Positions 15,901 to 26,224 of a stretch of 64,000 nt of DNA are shown one piece after another; within the stretch, counting starts at the first letter, position 1; each line of letters starts with the position of its first letter. This DNA comes from Pardosa pseudoannulata. Taxonomy: Eukaryota; Arthropoda; Arachnida; Araneae; Lycosidae. The position numbers were made by a program, and so were the translations under genes. The notes beneath the pieces were generated by a model. That model had not been told where the DNA came from and searched no databases. It saw only the letters and a list, made by a program, of their open reading frames with translations. The DNA is taken from NCBI GenBank assembly GCA_032207245.1, contig CM063509.1, forward strand, positions 106,152,521 to 106,216,520, read 5' to 3'.

Positions 15901-18900
15901 ATGTACATTTTCTAGATCTTTTTTAACGAGTCTGCTTAACTTTTTTTAGTCTTTAGATTTGATATAAAGGAAGATATTTGCATTTATCAAAAATCAATAT
16001 ATGAAAATTTAAGTATTATCCTCTTAATATGATAAATTAAGAAATTGAATTTTTAATGTCTAGATAATCAGCAAACACATATGCATGTGTCAGCATTATT
16101 TTATACAGAACACTTATAATAAAGTGATGCATGAATCAAAGAACATATCAATATGTAAAAAATATCCATATTTGGAGAACAATATATAAAGATATTCAAA
16201 TTCAGTATCACCCAGCCATATTAATTACAACTTCAAATAATTTCTAAAAATATCAAATTTCAAAATTGTGCAACTCTCAGTAAGAAATAAAATAACTATT
16301 AAGTGTTACATGACACTCCATTAAAATTTCAAATAGACATTTTAACTTCTTAAAACTGTCAAGTATTTTTTCTCACTTATTTGTTTAAAGTATTTCATGG
16401 TATGACTTACCTGTAAGTACAATTTTTTCAATATATCTGTTTCATCAGTATAATATGAAAACATTTAAAAAACAGTTAATTTTATAATGATCTGTTGAGA
16501 TAAAACACTCTTAAAAAATTACTACCTAATTCTTTTCAAAATTTTATAATTTACAAAACAGTTTAAAAAAATAATCTAAATTAGTAGGATATATCAAGTC
16601 TTTCTTCTGAACAGAGATAATATTAATTACCATATCATGGACAACTTGCACAAAAATTTCAACATTCCATGTTGGCTGCTGATTTCCCTCAGATTTTTCT
16701 TTGTTGTCATTCCACATAATCATACTATTACTGTTCATATTCTACAAGATTAAAATTCTTATTAGATATATTTATTGGAAGCAAACATGTGTATGATTCT
16801 AATGAAAATTTAAGTTGCATAATAAATAAAAATGTATTTTAACATTTATTAGTAATTTATTAGTCTAGCTAAGATTAAGATGTTAAAGAAAAAACAAGTT
16901 TTGGCCAAAATATTAAACCTAATAAGGAATTATATAACTTAATAAAATTGTCTCAATGTAGTTCAGTAATATTTATAGAGAATGTTTTCCCCAGCAAATA
17001 AAATTTAAAGCTAGATTAAACAGAGTAACAAGTTTAAACTAATTCCAATGATTTTTAGATCAGCCAAAACTAGAAGTATTCATATAAATCAAGATATAAA
17101 GTTTTGAAGGATAGAAGGGGGAAAAAATTAAATGTAAACTGACCTGGACTGGTACAGCTTCAGTTAAACCTGTATGAGATCGAGTCATCATTGATAAAAT
17201 ACGAGCTACTGTTTGTGGAGTGAGATCCCTCACACCTATTTGTACCATGCTATTACGACATTCTTCAACACTAAAATACATTAAAAAGAATATTGAACAT
17301 ATGGGCATAAATTCAATAACTAATAATTTAAACTTAATTTACCTATTATATTCTAACAACATTTAAACAAAATATTCTATTAAATTGCAAACAGAAAGTT
17401 TTAAAATTCATGTTCTGCATTTAAAAAACTTACATAATACTAATTTTAAGTTAAGATTTGCAATTATGGTCAAAACAATTCAAATATTACTAACATTTAG
17501 CTGCATAATCTACAAACTTAGTTATTCTAAATACTTCCAAAATTAAATAAAACAATTTAAAAATACTTAGTGTTGCATTTACTATATATAACATACGATT
17601 TATTCCAACTAAATCCTATTTTAAATTCATTTTACAAATGGTATGTAAAATTATACCAATAAATTAAAGAGTAAAAATAAATATTCAATATGAAAAAAAT
17701 CCTTACTTTGATGTAAAATTGTAACCCATTTCTTGTATGACATCCACAATTGAATCTTCACTCTATAAAAGAAAAAGATTTAGTTACTTAAGCTCACAAT
17801 TTTCTCAATGTGATAGAATATGAAAATCCAGAGAAGAAACAGCTAGTAAATTAAAACTAAAACTTCTAGTCAATTTGAATTTTTTAATACATTAATCTCA
17901 AATGTTATGCATATTTGTATGATTAAAATATTAATTTTCAAAATATAAAGTTATGATAGATATATTAGGATGTCTAGAAAAAAAGGTGATTTTCAAAATC
18001 TTTGATATTTCCATGTTGTTCAGAATTCTAGTACTTGCCAACAGCATTGTCATTGTTTTTAAAGGTCGATATTTTCATCAGTCCATCCTTGTAAATAAAC
18101 TTTACACTTAAAACAATAAAATAGCGAGTAGGATATTTAAGGTAAATATAAAACAAAATGAAAAATGCCTCTAAGCTAAAGAGAAAATGAAATGACAACT
18201 ACAAGAATTAAGTAGTTTTACAGTATCACATACCAAACTATTCCCTATTCAGTTGTATAAATTAACGACTTAAACAGAGCAATTAAACAAGAAAAAAAAT
18301 CTTATTTCTTATATCAAAATAGTACAAATTTATCCAAATATTTTTTAATTCCTTTTTTATTGGGGGGGGGAGGGGCTTAGGCTTGTGACCATCCTGTATA
18401 TTCATATATAAATAGGAAACCTTTCAACCTCAAACCTTGATTACTAAAAATTGAACATATCACTGTCAGCAGCAAAACTAGGATGCGTACAATCTAGTTG
18501 CTAGTTTTAGAAGCTAATAAATATTCTGAAGTTTCAAGGATTAAAATATTATTGAATATAACACTACATTTGAAACTCATTTCATTAAATCTTAAAGAAC
18601 ATATAACTATAAAATCATTCAAAATTCAAAGGCATTAAATTTAGTAACCAAAACAAAATGAAGTTGAAATTTTTTATTTAAGAAAGGTAACATTCCAATT
18701 TTGCATTTTCCCCTAAAATGCATAAAATTTGACGTAAGTTCAGTTAATTACATAATGATGATTCTAACAATTTTTAGTGATATCTGCTCCAAAAATTCAT
18801 TATATAACACATCTAGATGGCTGGGGGGGGGGGAAGGTCAGTCTCAAATTTAACTTGCAAAACAAAAATGAATTCCTGCCAGGGTTAAAAGTTTTGGACA

Positions 18901-21900
18901 AGCAAATATATGAGTGCATACACAGCTTGAGTATAGACACTAAAGCTGTTCTTTTAATCTTTTCAAATGCATCGATACACCTCTTCATACCTTATCATAT
19001 ACAAAAAAAAAATTTAAAAAGAACAAAGTTAAGAAAACTTACAAGCTTGGTTGAATTAGCTACAGAATCCATGACTGGGTCTGGAATATTATGATTCAAA
19101 AAAGGCAAAAGAATGCAAGGTGGAGAAGCACCAAACTCTAAAAAATGATAAATTTATGATATATAAATAAAAAATACACAGAACAAAATATTTTACTGTT
19201 AAATCATTTACTATTGGTGAAATAGCTTACTGTTTAAGAGAGCTTGTTTAAGTGATGATTTGAGTTCAGCTGAAATTCCCAAATCTTTAAGGTAAATACG
19301 ATTGAGCAAAAGATGCAAAATCACTAATGGTATATCAGTAGATTCTTCTTGACTGGATGAATCTAAACAGAAATACAAAAACTGAATATCACAAAATAAA
19401 AGTATATTTAACTTAACCAGCATAGTTAAATCTACAAATTTAAAAACTTTTCTAATTAACAAGCAACTTCTTGATTTGTGTTACATGAAGCACATAAGAA
19501 ATATGATACTTCATGCTGGAATCTCAAAAAAATAAGCAAGCAAGTTGTTTAAATTTTTTATATAAACATTGCACTTTGATACAGAAACAAATCTCCTATA
19601 AAAAAAAAATACTTAAAATATAAGCTAAAAAAAGTATATATACTTTAATATATATTACCTTGTTCAGATAGATATTTAATGAAATCTGGCAGTTTCTGTT
19701 TTAGGAAGCTTGTGGCGTGATTTGTATGTTCAGGAAGAGAGGAATTTAAGAGGGCTAATCCAAATGCTATTTCTTGAACAACAGATAATTTGAGTACTTT
19801 GCTTAACTGAGGCAACAAATGAGCTGAAGGTCTTAAACTCTACAATATTAATAAACAAAGAAAATAATTACCAAAAAGTGACAAATTTGTACTCAAGTAA
19901 AACAATACTAGTAACATAAAATTCAGTGTGTATAGATGCAGAAGTCTGCAGTAAAATTATGGTTAAATGTTATTTTTATAGGACATTTCACAAAAATAAG
20001 CTGATTAAAAATATTGAAACATTAATAAAAAATGAAAAATATAATGAAACAAAACTAGCAGCACAAAAAAAAACTTTAGATACAAACATGAAGTTTTATT
20101 AGTTCATTAATCACAATCCTATACATTCATATAAAAAAAAAGCAAAATGAGCATTTTAGTTGAAGATCTCTGTAATACAAAATGTAATATTTAGCCAAAC
20201 AATGAATTGTTTAAATAAGAAGCATTTAACTGGGGTTTTTTCAACACAATGTCCTTAAATATAAATTTAAAATTTTCTATATGGTTATGAATTTTACTAG
20301 AAACAAGAAACTGATTGAAGACAAAGATTTGAAATAAAATTTCATCCTATTACATTCATTAAAGGAAAAGGAAAGATACAGTCCCTGTATTTGCTGCATA
20401 CGAATTAATTTAACAGGAATTTAGAGTCAATTGCAAACATTACCAACATCCATGTAAGCTGTGAGACTCAAATCTTAATTTTAGTTCTGAATGTTAACCT
20501 CTAGTTCAAAACTGACAGATAAACTACAGGTAATTTAAGACATTAATTCAAACAAAATCTTCATTATTAAAAAAATTACATTCACCATGCAAATTAGAAA
20601 TATCGTAATACTTAATTCAAAGATATTTGAGGTAAGTTTTACTATAATCCTTTGGATGCTAAAATTAAGATATTCTAAATTTGCCACATTTTAAAGCATT
20701 TTATATTATAAAATTAAACCAAAAAGTTTAATTTTAACAATTTTAATTTCTGCAAATGCAACAAAAACATTAAAGGAGGAGGAGGAGGAAAAAATACACA
20801 CCTTTTGCTGCTGTAATGGACAGTCAATAGCGTAGCAAAATGTTGATACAAAATTTGGTCTGTTTAAAATTGATGCACACTCCTGGATCAAAAATTGGGT
20901 CTAAAGCAAAAATTAGAGTTTTAAATTAGAGGATCTAAAAGTTTAAAAAGCTAGTAAAAAAATTATATAAAAAAAAACAAATACACAGCATTAAATTATT
21001 AAAAGTTTAGTCCAATTTCCAGCACAGTTAATATAGCATGCATACAATTCCTTTAGATATTCAAAACATACTAAACAAATCTAAAATCAAGTTTACAGAC
21101 ATGTATTTAACCATAATTTTAAAATTAAGAATTATAGATTACTTGATGATAATCCTTGCCACTGCTTTTACCATCACCACTGAAATCTACATGAGAAAAC
21201 AGACAGCGCAGGAGGTGCCTCTCAGCCTCTATCCCGTGATGGGCTACAAGCTGTAAATCAATACAGAATTTTAAAATAGTTATTCAATAATACTAAACTA
21301 AATATTACTTTGTAAAATTCATTTAATTGTTCAAAGTGGAGAATTTAATAAAATAAAACACAAGAAGAAACTGAAAGATTAACAGTAAAATATCTTAACT
21401 AAAACCTTTTTCTAGAAAAGATACAACAAAATGACATGCTTAATTTGAAAATAAACCTAGCATTATTCCTTTATACTGGATTAAAGTTCTGGATCTTTAA
21501 ATTTTATTAAACTCCCTTGCAATATCTTTCAAATTAACATCTGCATTTTTTCCACCCAAGAGAAATGTTGAATATTAGTTTTTATTCCTTCATACAGTAC
21601 ATATGTTTCACATATACACACCTAAATGTTGTCTATAAATTCCAATGCTTGGCAGTCTACTTCATAAATTTGCCCACTTGATACTTTTAAAAATTGCACC
21701 AATTTTCTAACACTTTATCACTGAAACTACTACTGACAACTAGCAACCAACAAAACTGGCAAACTAAAAACCACTAACATTTTTACCTTGTCTTTCATTA
21801 ATTTCATAAGTATAAAGTTAAATTTAATAAAACCTACATAAATGAAATGAATGATGAATTTATCTAAGACATTAACTTCATATCTATGACAGGAAAATGA

Positions 21901-24900
21901 ACTAGACAGGAACATACTGTCATACTTTAAAGGTTAAAAAATAACAAAAATAAAAAGCTTAGTAAAAATTTAGTTTTTCTATGCCTTAGTACATACAGCA
22001 ATATTAACAACATTCAATAACATTTTAAAGATTTTAGAATACTAGTTTAGAATAAAGTTTTTAGATTTAAATAATTATTTAAAAAAACTTATGTTTTAAA
22101 AGGAATAATTTGTGAAGTTATTTGCAATAGATTGTTGCCAAAATTTTTTGGGAAAGCAATTCTTTAAGTTATGCTGTATAGAACAAATTTCTACAGAACT
22201 ATATTGAAAAATAATACTGAAGGATTTATAAACTTAAAACACTTATACTTAATTATAGAATCAAATATGTAATTCTTCCCAATTATGCTACATTTTTTTC
22301 CACGTTGAAAACTTTATTGTTCAGGTAATTTTGTTTAAATTAGGAAATTTTAATCCTTCTAATATTTGCTTACAACTCACTTGTTAGGAATAATTTTTGA
22401 AAATTTGAATCAGAAGATGCCTACATATGAAATTAGTATCAAAATAAGTCAAAAACAAGTAGACATTTTGCAAAAACGAATATATCAAAAAGATATAAAC
22501 CATGGTGTACTGATGGTGTATATAACTATATAGTATTTATGTATCAGGAAAACAAAAAGGGACAGTCAGCATTTTTAACATGGTACAAAATCATTTCTTC
22601 TGTTAATACTAATTAAATCTTTCATAAACTAGAAGTTTAAATCAACTATATACAACTTATTTAATACAAGTGGCAACTGCTTTCAAGTGAAAAATTACTA
22701 CAGGAAATAAAATAAGAACAGCAATTTTAAATTATGTTCTTTAGTCTAATTGGAAAGATTTGCTTTTATTCATACACAGTTAGACCTATCTTGAATTTCC
22801 CAGAGATTAATAAAAAAAATAATAACAGATAGGAATTTTAAAGCTTTATGTGACATTTCAATCAGAATTACATTTAAACCATAAGTATATATTTAGTGTA
22901 TAAAATGATGTAATACAATAATTAAAGCAGTACACAATTACAAAGCCTAGTAAAAAAAAAAAAAAGCTTGTTAATACAATTTAATATCAAACTTATTTGA
23001 TCCATTTTTAATTTTGCAGTAGTAACGAAACCATCCTCAATGCCTTCCTACAATTCAAGAATTTTTTTTGAGAGTATTAGTTGTCTTCTCCATTTTTTAC
23101 TGCAACTTTTAGACTATCTATATTCTACTCTTCATCCTCTATATAATTAGAATAAATCAACACTTATTTTATATTATCTGTTGAAACTTCAGAAGTAACA
23201 GAAGAATTGTTTTCAATTATAACTGAATGAAAAACTACTTTTTTCCTTATTACTGTCCAATTTTTATCCAGCAGTTTGATGAATGTATTCATATTTATAT
23301 CCCTTAACAGTTTCATTTTTTTTTTCATGAATTCAATTAAAAAAATGTCACATTTCTTGATTGCATATTTTTGTTCATTTTACATTTGTAAGCTGTAAAA
23401 TGTTATTAAAAGTAGTATTTCTAATTATTTTAAGCATTTACAATAACTTTTTTACAAGAAATAAAATAATGTTTTCCCAGGAAGTTGTCTTATTTCTCAT
23501 GTACGCCAGACAAGGAAGTTACATTTACAGTTATGCATATAAAAAATACAAATACCTTCGATTATAATTACTACACAATTATTTTCATGTACTAGTACAT
23601 TTACTTAACCTGCTTTTTCAAAGATCAGATTTAGTCCAACGTCACAGTCTGGAATAAAAATTTCTAGTCTTTTTTTCTATTTCTTTTGCCGCTGTCATTT
23701 TTCTTTAGTAAATACATGCACTAATTTGCAGGACTTAGTTTTTTGTGTCTGTAGGTGGAATTACCTCTAAAACGTCTCTTGGTCAGTTTTCTAAAAACTT
23801 AAGCCAAAGTCAAGCCAAAAACTCTCAGAATAATGCAAAACCTATCAGAAAGCCTGTGCTTTTAAACTAAATGGAATACACTTCAAAAAACTAACATCTT
23901 GTGGACATCTATATGACAAATTTGACATAAATACGAAAGATATAGCTAAAATAGTGAGAATGACAAAGAAATCAAATTCACTGTACGCTGTACGGACAAA
24001 TCATTAAAGACACAGTAACCATTCCCGTACATTTTATGTGCAAAACAGGCAAGGAGTTAATCTTCCCATATCCAACTTGATGATTGCTTACAAACAAGGA
24101 AATTTGTGAATCGTACATTTTAGATTTTAATAGAGCTTTTGTAGATAAAATATTCAAGATAAACAGGGAAAAAGCAAGAGTACATGGAAACAGAAATCAA
24201 GATATAAAGGTTTAACTATAGTACCAAATTCATATTAACACAGCATTTTAAATACTAATATTCCTGAAAGAAAAAATTACATACATTGCACATAAAAATA
24301 AAATTATATTTATAAAATAACAAATTAATAAGTTTAATTAGAATACAATTCACTAAGTTGATGTAATGGTTTATAAAAGTACAACATAGTTCAAAAAACT
24401 TTTTTGGCATACATTGTAAAAATATAACAGAGCATGGTTTTCAGGAAGTTAAATTTAATACTTAAATACAAATAAATTTAGTTTTAATGAAGAAAAGATT
24501 TCAAATAAAATTTTAGCCAGTTGTCAGTTTTACTCTTTATTTTTAATTTAATGAAATTCTCAAACATCAGTCAAAATAAAGAGCTGACAGAAGTTTTCCC
24601 CCTAACTTTTATAATAAAATAAGAGTGTGAGTAACACAATGCACATTTTATTATTGGTTGTAACAAACTAAGCATAATTTAGGTACGCATAGTAAGCATA
24701 ATCAGACATAAAATAATGTTAATACTATCCAGCTGTACTTTGGATTAAAAAGATTATATTGGGTGTTTCAAGACATTTAATAAATGCCATGGTTCAATAT
24801 CTAAATGTCTGTTAAGATTTTGAAATGAATGTATTAAATGGTTCATTTTTATTGTTAAATGTTTGCTGATTAAAAGATTATATAATAGAAAAAGAAAATG

Positions 24901-25644
24901 AAAAGTAAATATTTTTCAATAAAATAAAGCTCTGAAAATTATACAATTACTGCTCATGAAAGAACTTTGTAAACGTATTCTGAGATTATATTAACCTCAA
25001 ATATTAACCAATTTCATGAGAATTTAAAAAAAACCTTACAGACACCTCCTTTATTAAATTTCCAGTATAGACATAAGATTATATAACTCAATACAAATCA
25101 CTTTCACATACTGAAAAAACTTATTTGTCTATTCATGTTTGTAAATCTTAAGACTAATATAAAGATTAATCAAGATTATATTCTGTGAATGACAAACTTT
25201 TACAACCTGTAGCTCAAAGCCCCAATAACAAGTTAAAAATATTAACTTTAATCAAAGAAACTAATTTATCTTATAGTTTTCATTATACATACCAGATACA
25301 AAAGATCAGTTAAGGCATTAACTGAGATAAAAATAAAACATTGCAATGGTTAAAAAAAAAAAAAAAAAAACTGAAGACAGCCGCGTATAAACAATTTATT
25401 TTCCACAAATATATGCAAGACGCACAGAATTACGATTAAAAAATGTATTAAGTTTACAAACAGTACAATACCAGTAACACAATGCACATTTTTTCATAAC
25501 CTTTAAACCCTTTTAAACTTCAAAACAAACTATTTCTTAAACAAGCCTCAATAAACATCTAGAAATAATTAAGCTCAAATATTAATATACGTATGGGAAT
25601 AAATCTCTGCAAAAGAATCTATTTAAAAAAAAAAAAATTCTTGT

Positions 25645-25684
<40 letters not shown>

Positions 25685-26175
25685 GCTTAATTATAGTGGT
25701 TTTGAAAATGTGTTCGCAAACATATTTACACAATGTTTCTTACGACTTTTTTTTTCTTTTTTTAACAATTAATTGTTCACATAAGAACAGCTTTACTGGA
25801 ATCCCTTCTCTTATTCATAAACAACTTAAAAACAATTCGAGCTTGGGGCTGTTAAGCCTATCAAAAATTTAAACTAATACGTTTAACAGTATTAAATATA
25901 ATAAAAGGTATTTACAATGTTGTCAATTTAATGAAACCAAGGGATATAAATAAATAAGTTTTATGAATTTCACTTATTTTTATTAACAGCATTTGCATTA
26001 AGAAACTTGGACGCTCGTAACAAAGCCAACATAAAGAAAATAAACCAAAATGATATAATTTTGATAAACTTACTCTAGATATTTCTTGGACACTAGATTT
26101 AGAGTTCTTCTTAGTAAGATTAGCGACGGAATAACTAATATTAGACAAAGCAAAAGACAACGAGTCCAGGTTCAT
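856..26175 (-). CDS. CNOT1: CCR4-NOT transcription complex subunit 1 (CNOT1), 5' part, 21 coding exons
   Basis: CNOT1 is the large scaffold of the cytoplasmic CCR4-NOT complex, which shortens mRNA poly(A) tails and represses translation. Coding exons in transcript order (plus coordinates): 26175-26074, 21250-21143, 20900-20802, 19839-19659, 19362-19231, 19137-19043, 17762-17707, 17270-17144, 16741-16631, 13672-13502, 12570-12443, 11097-10971, 9558-9451, 9292-9053, 8545-8397, 5300-5141, 4367-4100, 3024-2846, 2243-2119, 1120-1010, 934-856. All junctions are GT-AG and the phases match, giving 952 uninterrupted codons. The product follows animal CNOT1 from its first residue, with landmarks [35 protein letters not shown] and [12 protein letters not shown]. 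In the family the N-terminal HEAT region binds CNOT10/CNOT11. The last exons here cover the TTP-binding helical domain. The MIF4G, DUF3819 and NOT1 domains lie beyond the left edge, so the gene is partial. It is divergent from CTCF. Confidence 0.96.
1010..1120 (-). CDS. CNOT1: CNOT1 coding exon 20
   Basis: Residues 889-925, [18 protein letters not shown] and [16 protein letters not shown]. Acceptor TTCTCTCAG, donor GTAAAT. Confidence 0.95.
2119..2243 (-). CDS. CNOT1: CNOT1 coding exon 19
   Basis: Residues 848-888, [19 protein letters not shown] and [18 protein letters not shown]. Strong family match. Acceptor CTATTTAG, donor GTAAGA. Confidence 0.95.
2846..3024 (-). CDS. CNOT1: CNOT1 coding exon 18 (start of TTP-binding helical domain)
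   Basis: Residues 788-847. It contains [15 protein letters not shown] and [19 protein letters not shown], hallmark residues of the CNOT1 domain that binds the C-terminus of TTP-type mRNA decay factors. Acceptor TTTGTAG, donor GTAATT. Confidence 0.96.
3538..3979 (-). mobile_element. Retroposon-like insertion flanked by 15-bp direct repeats
   Basis: A GC-rich block of about 410 bp in AT-rich CNOT1 intron 17. The 15-mer TTGTCAAAGTACAAA occurs immediately before (ending near 3553) and after (3965-3979), as expected for a target-site duplication made by target-primed reverse transcription. Read on the minus strand it starts GCACCAAACTGGGCCC and ends in an A/T-rich tail by 3554-3580. The 11-mer CAGTTTGGTGC occurs twice inside (near 3654 and 3950), suggesting a repeated 5' module about 296 bp long. 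I see no coding capacity and cannot name the family; a SINE or a 5'-truncated LINE would fit. Confidence 0.72.
4100..4367 (-). CDS. CNOT1: CNOT1 coding exon 17 (Ser/Pro-rich linker)
   Basis: Residues 699 to about 787. It opens [16 protein letters not shown] and continues as a Ser/Pro/Ala/Gln-rich low-complexity segment ([19 protein letters not shown]). This matches the disordered linker between the N-terminal HEAT region and the TTP-binding domain in animal CNOT1. Acceptor TTTTACAG, donor GTACCA. Confidence 0.93.
5141..5300 (-). CDS. CNOT1: CNOT1 coding exon 16
   Basis: Residues 645-698, [18 protein letters not shown] and a basic/proline stretch NRLPPPGVV, as in the family. Acceptor TAATTTAG, donor GTGAGT. 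Confidence 0.94.
6495..6675 (-). mobile_element. tRNA-derived SINE, copy 1
   Basis: Read on the minus strand, the head GGCTGAGCAATGGTTAA resembles a tRNA A box and GGGTTCAGATCTG (6609-6621) resembles a B box, spaced as in a tRNA. This is followed by a tRNA-unrelated body with GGCTTAAAACAGTAGGGTCC. The same body recurs on the plus strand at 48338-48468, so this is a repeat family and not a real tRNA gene. It lies in CNOT1 intron 15. Confidence 0.75.
8108..8241 (-). repeat. Fragment of a dispersed repeat shared with 48936-49074
   Basis: On the minus strand this runs CATGGTTTCAGCACACCTGG, then ATCATGGATTTAGGCAATGG, and ends CTGCTAAACTACCAATT plus an A run. The plus-strand copy at 48936-49074 has the same order of words and also ends in an A run. 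The two are clearly the same family, inverted and about 41 kb apart. Confidence 0.85.
8397..8545 (-). CDS. CNOT1: CNOT1 coding exon 15
   Basis: Residues 596-644, [20 protein letters not shown] and [18 protein letters not shown]. Acceptor TGATTTAG, donor GTAAGT after two bases of a glycine codon. Confidence 0.95.
8599..8622. repeat. Poly(A) tract
   Basis: A homopolymer of about 24 A, followed by GAGGCGGGGG, in CNOT1 intron 14. A similar A run followed by G run is at 11896-11925. Confidence 0.9.
9053..9292 (-). CDS. CNOT1: CNOT1 coding exon 14
   Basis: Residues 516-595. It contains the near-invariant [32 protein letters not shown] and [18 protein letters not shown] segments. Acceptor AAATTTAG, donor GTAAGT, phase 0. 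One of the best conserved blocks in the window. Confidence 0.97.
9451..9558 (-). CDS. CNOT1: CNOT1 coding exon 13
   Basis: Residues 480-515, [20 protein letters not shown] and [16 protein letters not shown]. Acceptor TTTTACAG, donor GTAAAT, phase 0. Confidence 0.95.
9559..10970 (-). other. CNOT1 intron 12
   Basis: 1.4 kb of AT-rich intron. I see no gene or recognisable element. Confidence 0.6.
10971..11097 (-). CDS. CNOT1: CNOT1 coding exon 12
   Basis: Residues 437-479, [20 protein letters not shown] and [20 protein letters not shown]. Acceptor TTTTGTAG, donor GTAAGT. Strong family match, including [10 protein letters not shown] and HCPD. Confidence 0.94.
11098..12442 (-). other. CNOT1 intron 11
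   Basis: 1.3 kb AT-rich intron with a poly(A)/poly(G) tract near 11896-11925. No supported gene; a plus-strand open frame at 11604-11852 has no recognisable protein character. Confidence 0.6.
12443..12570 (-). CDS. CNOT1: CNOT1 coding exon 11
   Basis: Residues 395-436, [19 protein letters not shown] and the conserved [15 protein letters not shown]. Acceptor CTTTTAG, donor GTAAGC. The split tryptophan codon is completed by exon 12. Confidence 0.94.
12571..13501 (-). other. CNOT1 intron 10
   Basis: 0.9 kb AT-rich intron. It includes a small perfect inverted repeat, GAACAGTCA, AAA, TGACTGTTC, near 13319-13339. Confidence 0.6.
13502..13672 (-). CDS. CNOT1: CNOT1 coding exon 10
   Basis: Residues 338-394, with conserved [29 protein letters not shown]. 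Acceptor TTACCTAG, donor GTTAGC, phase 0. An open frame on the plus strand over this exon is only a shadow. Confidence 0.95.
13673..16630 (-). other. CNOT1 intron 9 (3 kb)
   Basis: AT-rich intron. A stretch around 15405-15605 is less AT-rich and may be an old repeat copy that I cannot classify. No gene seen. Confidence 0.6.
16631..16741 (-). CDS. CNOT1: CNOT1 coding exon 9
   Basis: Residues 301-337. A polar low-complexity start ([19 protein letters not shown]) is followed by the conserved [14 protein letters not shown]. Acceptor CTTGTAG, donor GTAATT. Confidence 0.93.
17144..17270 (-). CDS. CNOT1: CNOT1 coding exon 8
   Basis: Residues 258-300, with conserved [18 protein letters not shown] and [12 protein letters not shown]. 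Acceptor ATTTTAG, donor GTCAGT, ends in phase 0. Confidence 0.94.
17707..17762 (-). CDS. CNOT1: CNOT1 coding exon 7 (56 bp)
   Basis: A very short exon, residues 240-257, [18 protein letters not shown]. It matches the family segment ending QEVGYGF. Acceptor TTTATAG, donor GTAAGG, leaving a two-base split codon completed by exon 8. Confidence 0.88.
17763..19042 (-). other. CNOT1 intron 6
   Basis: 1.3 kb AT-rich intron with G-runs at 18361-18374 and 18822-18832. Small open frames here have no protein character. No gene seen. Confidence 0.6.
19043..19137 (-). CDS. CNOT1: CNOT1 coding exon 6
   Basis: Residues 208-239, [20 protein letters not shown] and onward to NSTKL. It is less conserved than its neighbours but keeps frame and position between exons 5 and 7. 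Acceptor TTTTTTAG, donor GTAAGT. Confidence 0.88.
19231..19362 (-). CDS. CNOT1: CNOT1 coding exon 5
   Basis: Residues 164 to about 207. It holds a short acidic start (DSSSQEES) and then a helical stretch containing [12 protein letters not shown], equivalent to the leucine-rich VLHLLLSHLL region of vertebrate CNOT1. Acceptor TGTTTAG, donor GTAAGC. Confidence 0.9.
19659..19839 (-). CDS. CNOT1: CNOT1 coding exon 4
   Basis: Residues 104 to about 164, starting [19 protein letters not shown] and containing the conserved FGLALLNSS. Acceptor TTGTAG. The donor GTAATA follows one base of a split codon. Confidence 0.93.
20802..20900 (-). CDS. CNOT1: CNOT1 coding exon 3
   Basis: Residues 71-103, [17 protein letters not shown] and onward to CPLQQQK. 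This matches the family segment with LIQECA and the Y-A-I-D motif. Acceptor CTTTAG, donor GTGTGT, phase 0. Confidence 0.94.
21143..21250 (-). CDS. CNOT1: CNOT1 coding exon 2
   Basis: Residues 35-70, including [20 protein letters not shown], close to identical with the family. Acceptor TTTACAG, donor GTAATC, phase 0 at both ends. The exon is strikingly GC-rich, with CTG, CGC, CAC and GAG codons, compared with all other exons of this gene. Confidence 0.95.
21251..26073 (-). other. CNOT1 intron 1 (4.8 kb)
   Basis: A long first intron, mostly AT-rich single-copy-looking sequence. It contains an A run of about 32 at 25649-25680 and another at 25351-25370. First introns of this length often hold regulatory sites, but I recognise none. 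Confidence 0.6.
25649..25680. repeat. Poly(A) tract, about 32 A
   Basis: Long homopolymer in CNOT1 intron 1, preceded by a second A run at about 25625-25637. Confidence 0.9.
26074..26175 (-). CDS. CNOT1: CNOT1 coding exon 1 (start codon exon)
   Basis: Residues 1-34, beginning [20 protein letters not shown]. The start is chosen because this is the conserved N-terminus of animal CNOT1. The donor GTAAGT follows codon 34 in phase 0. The 5' UTR begins upstream on the plus side and holds a strong hairpin (26195-26224). Confidence 0.95.
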
Positions 26176-26194
26176 AGTTCCATGAATACTACAC

Positions 26195-26224
26195 AGAAAG
26201 CTTCAAGCACTTTTGAAGCTTTCT
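26195..26224. promoter_or_regulatory. Perfect hairpin in the CNOT1 5' UTR
   Basis: A 12-bp inverted repeat, AGAAAGCTTCAA and TTGAAGCTTTCT, with a 6-base loop GCACTT. Its near end is 19 bases upstream of the CNOT1 ATG, so it would fold in the 5' UTR if transcription starts further upstream. The structure is seen directly; a role in translation is inference. Confidence 0.6.
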
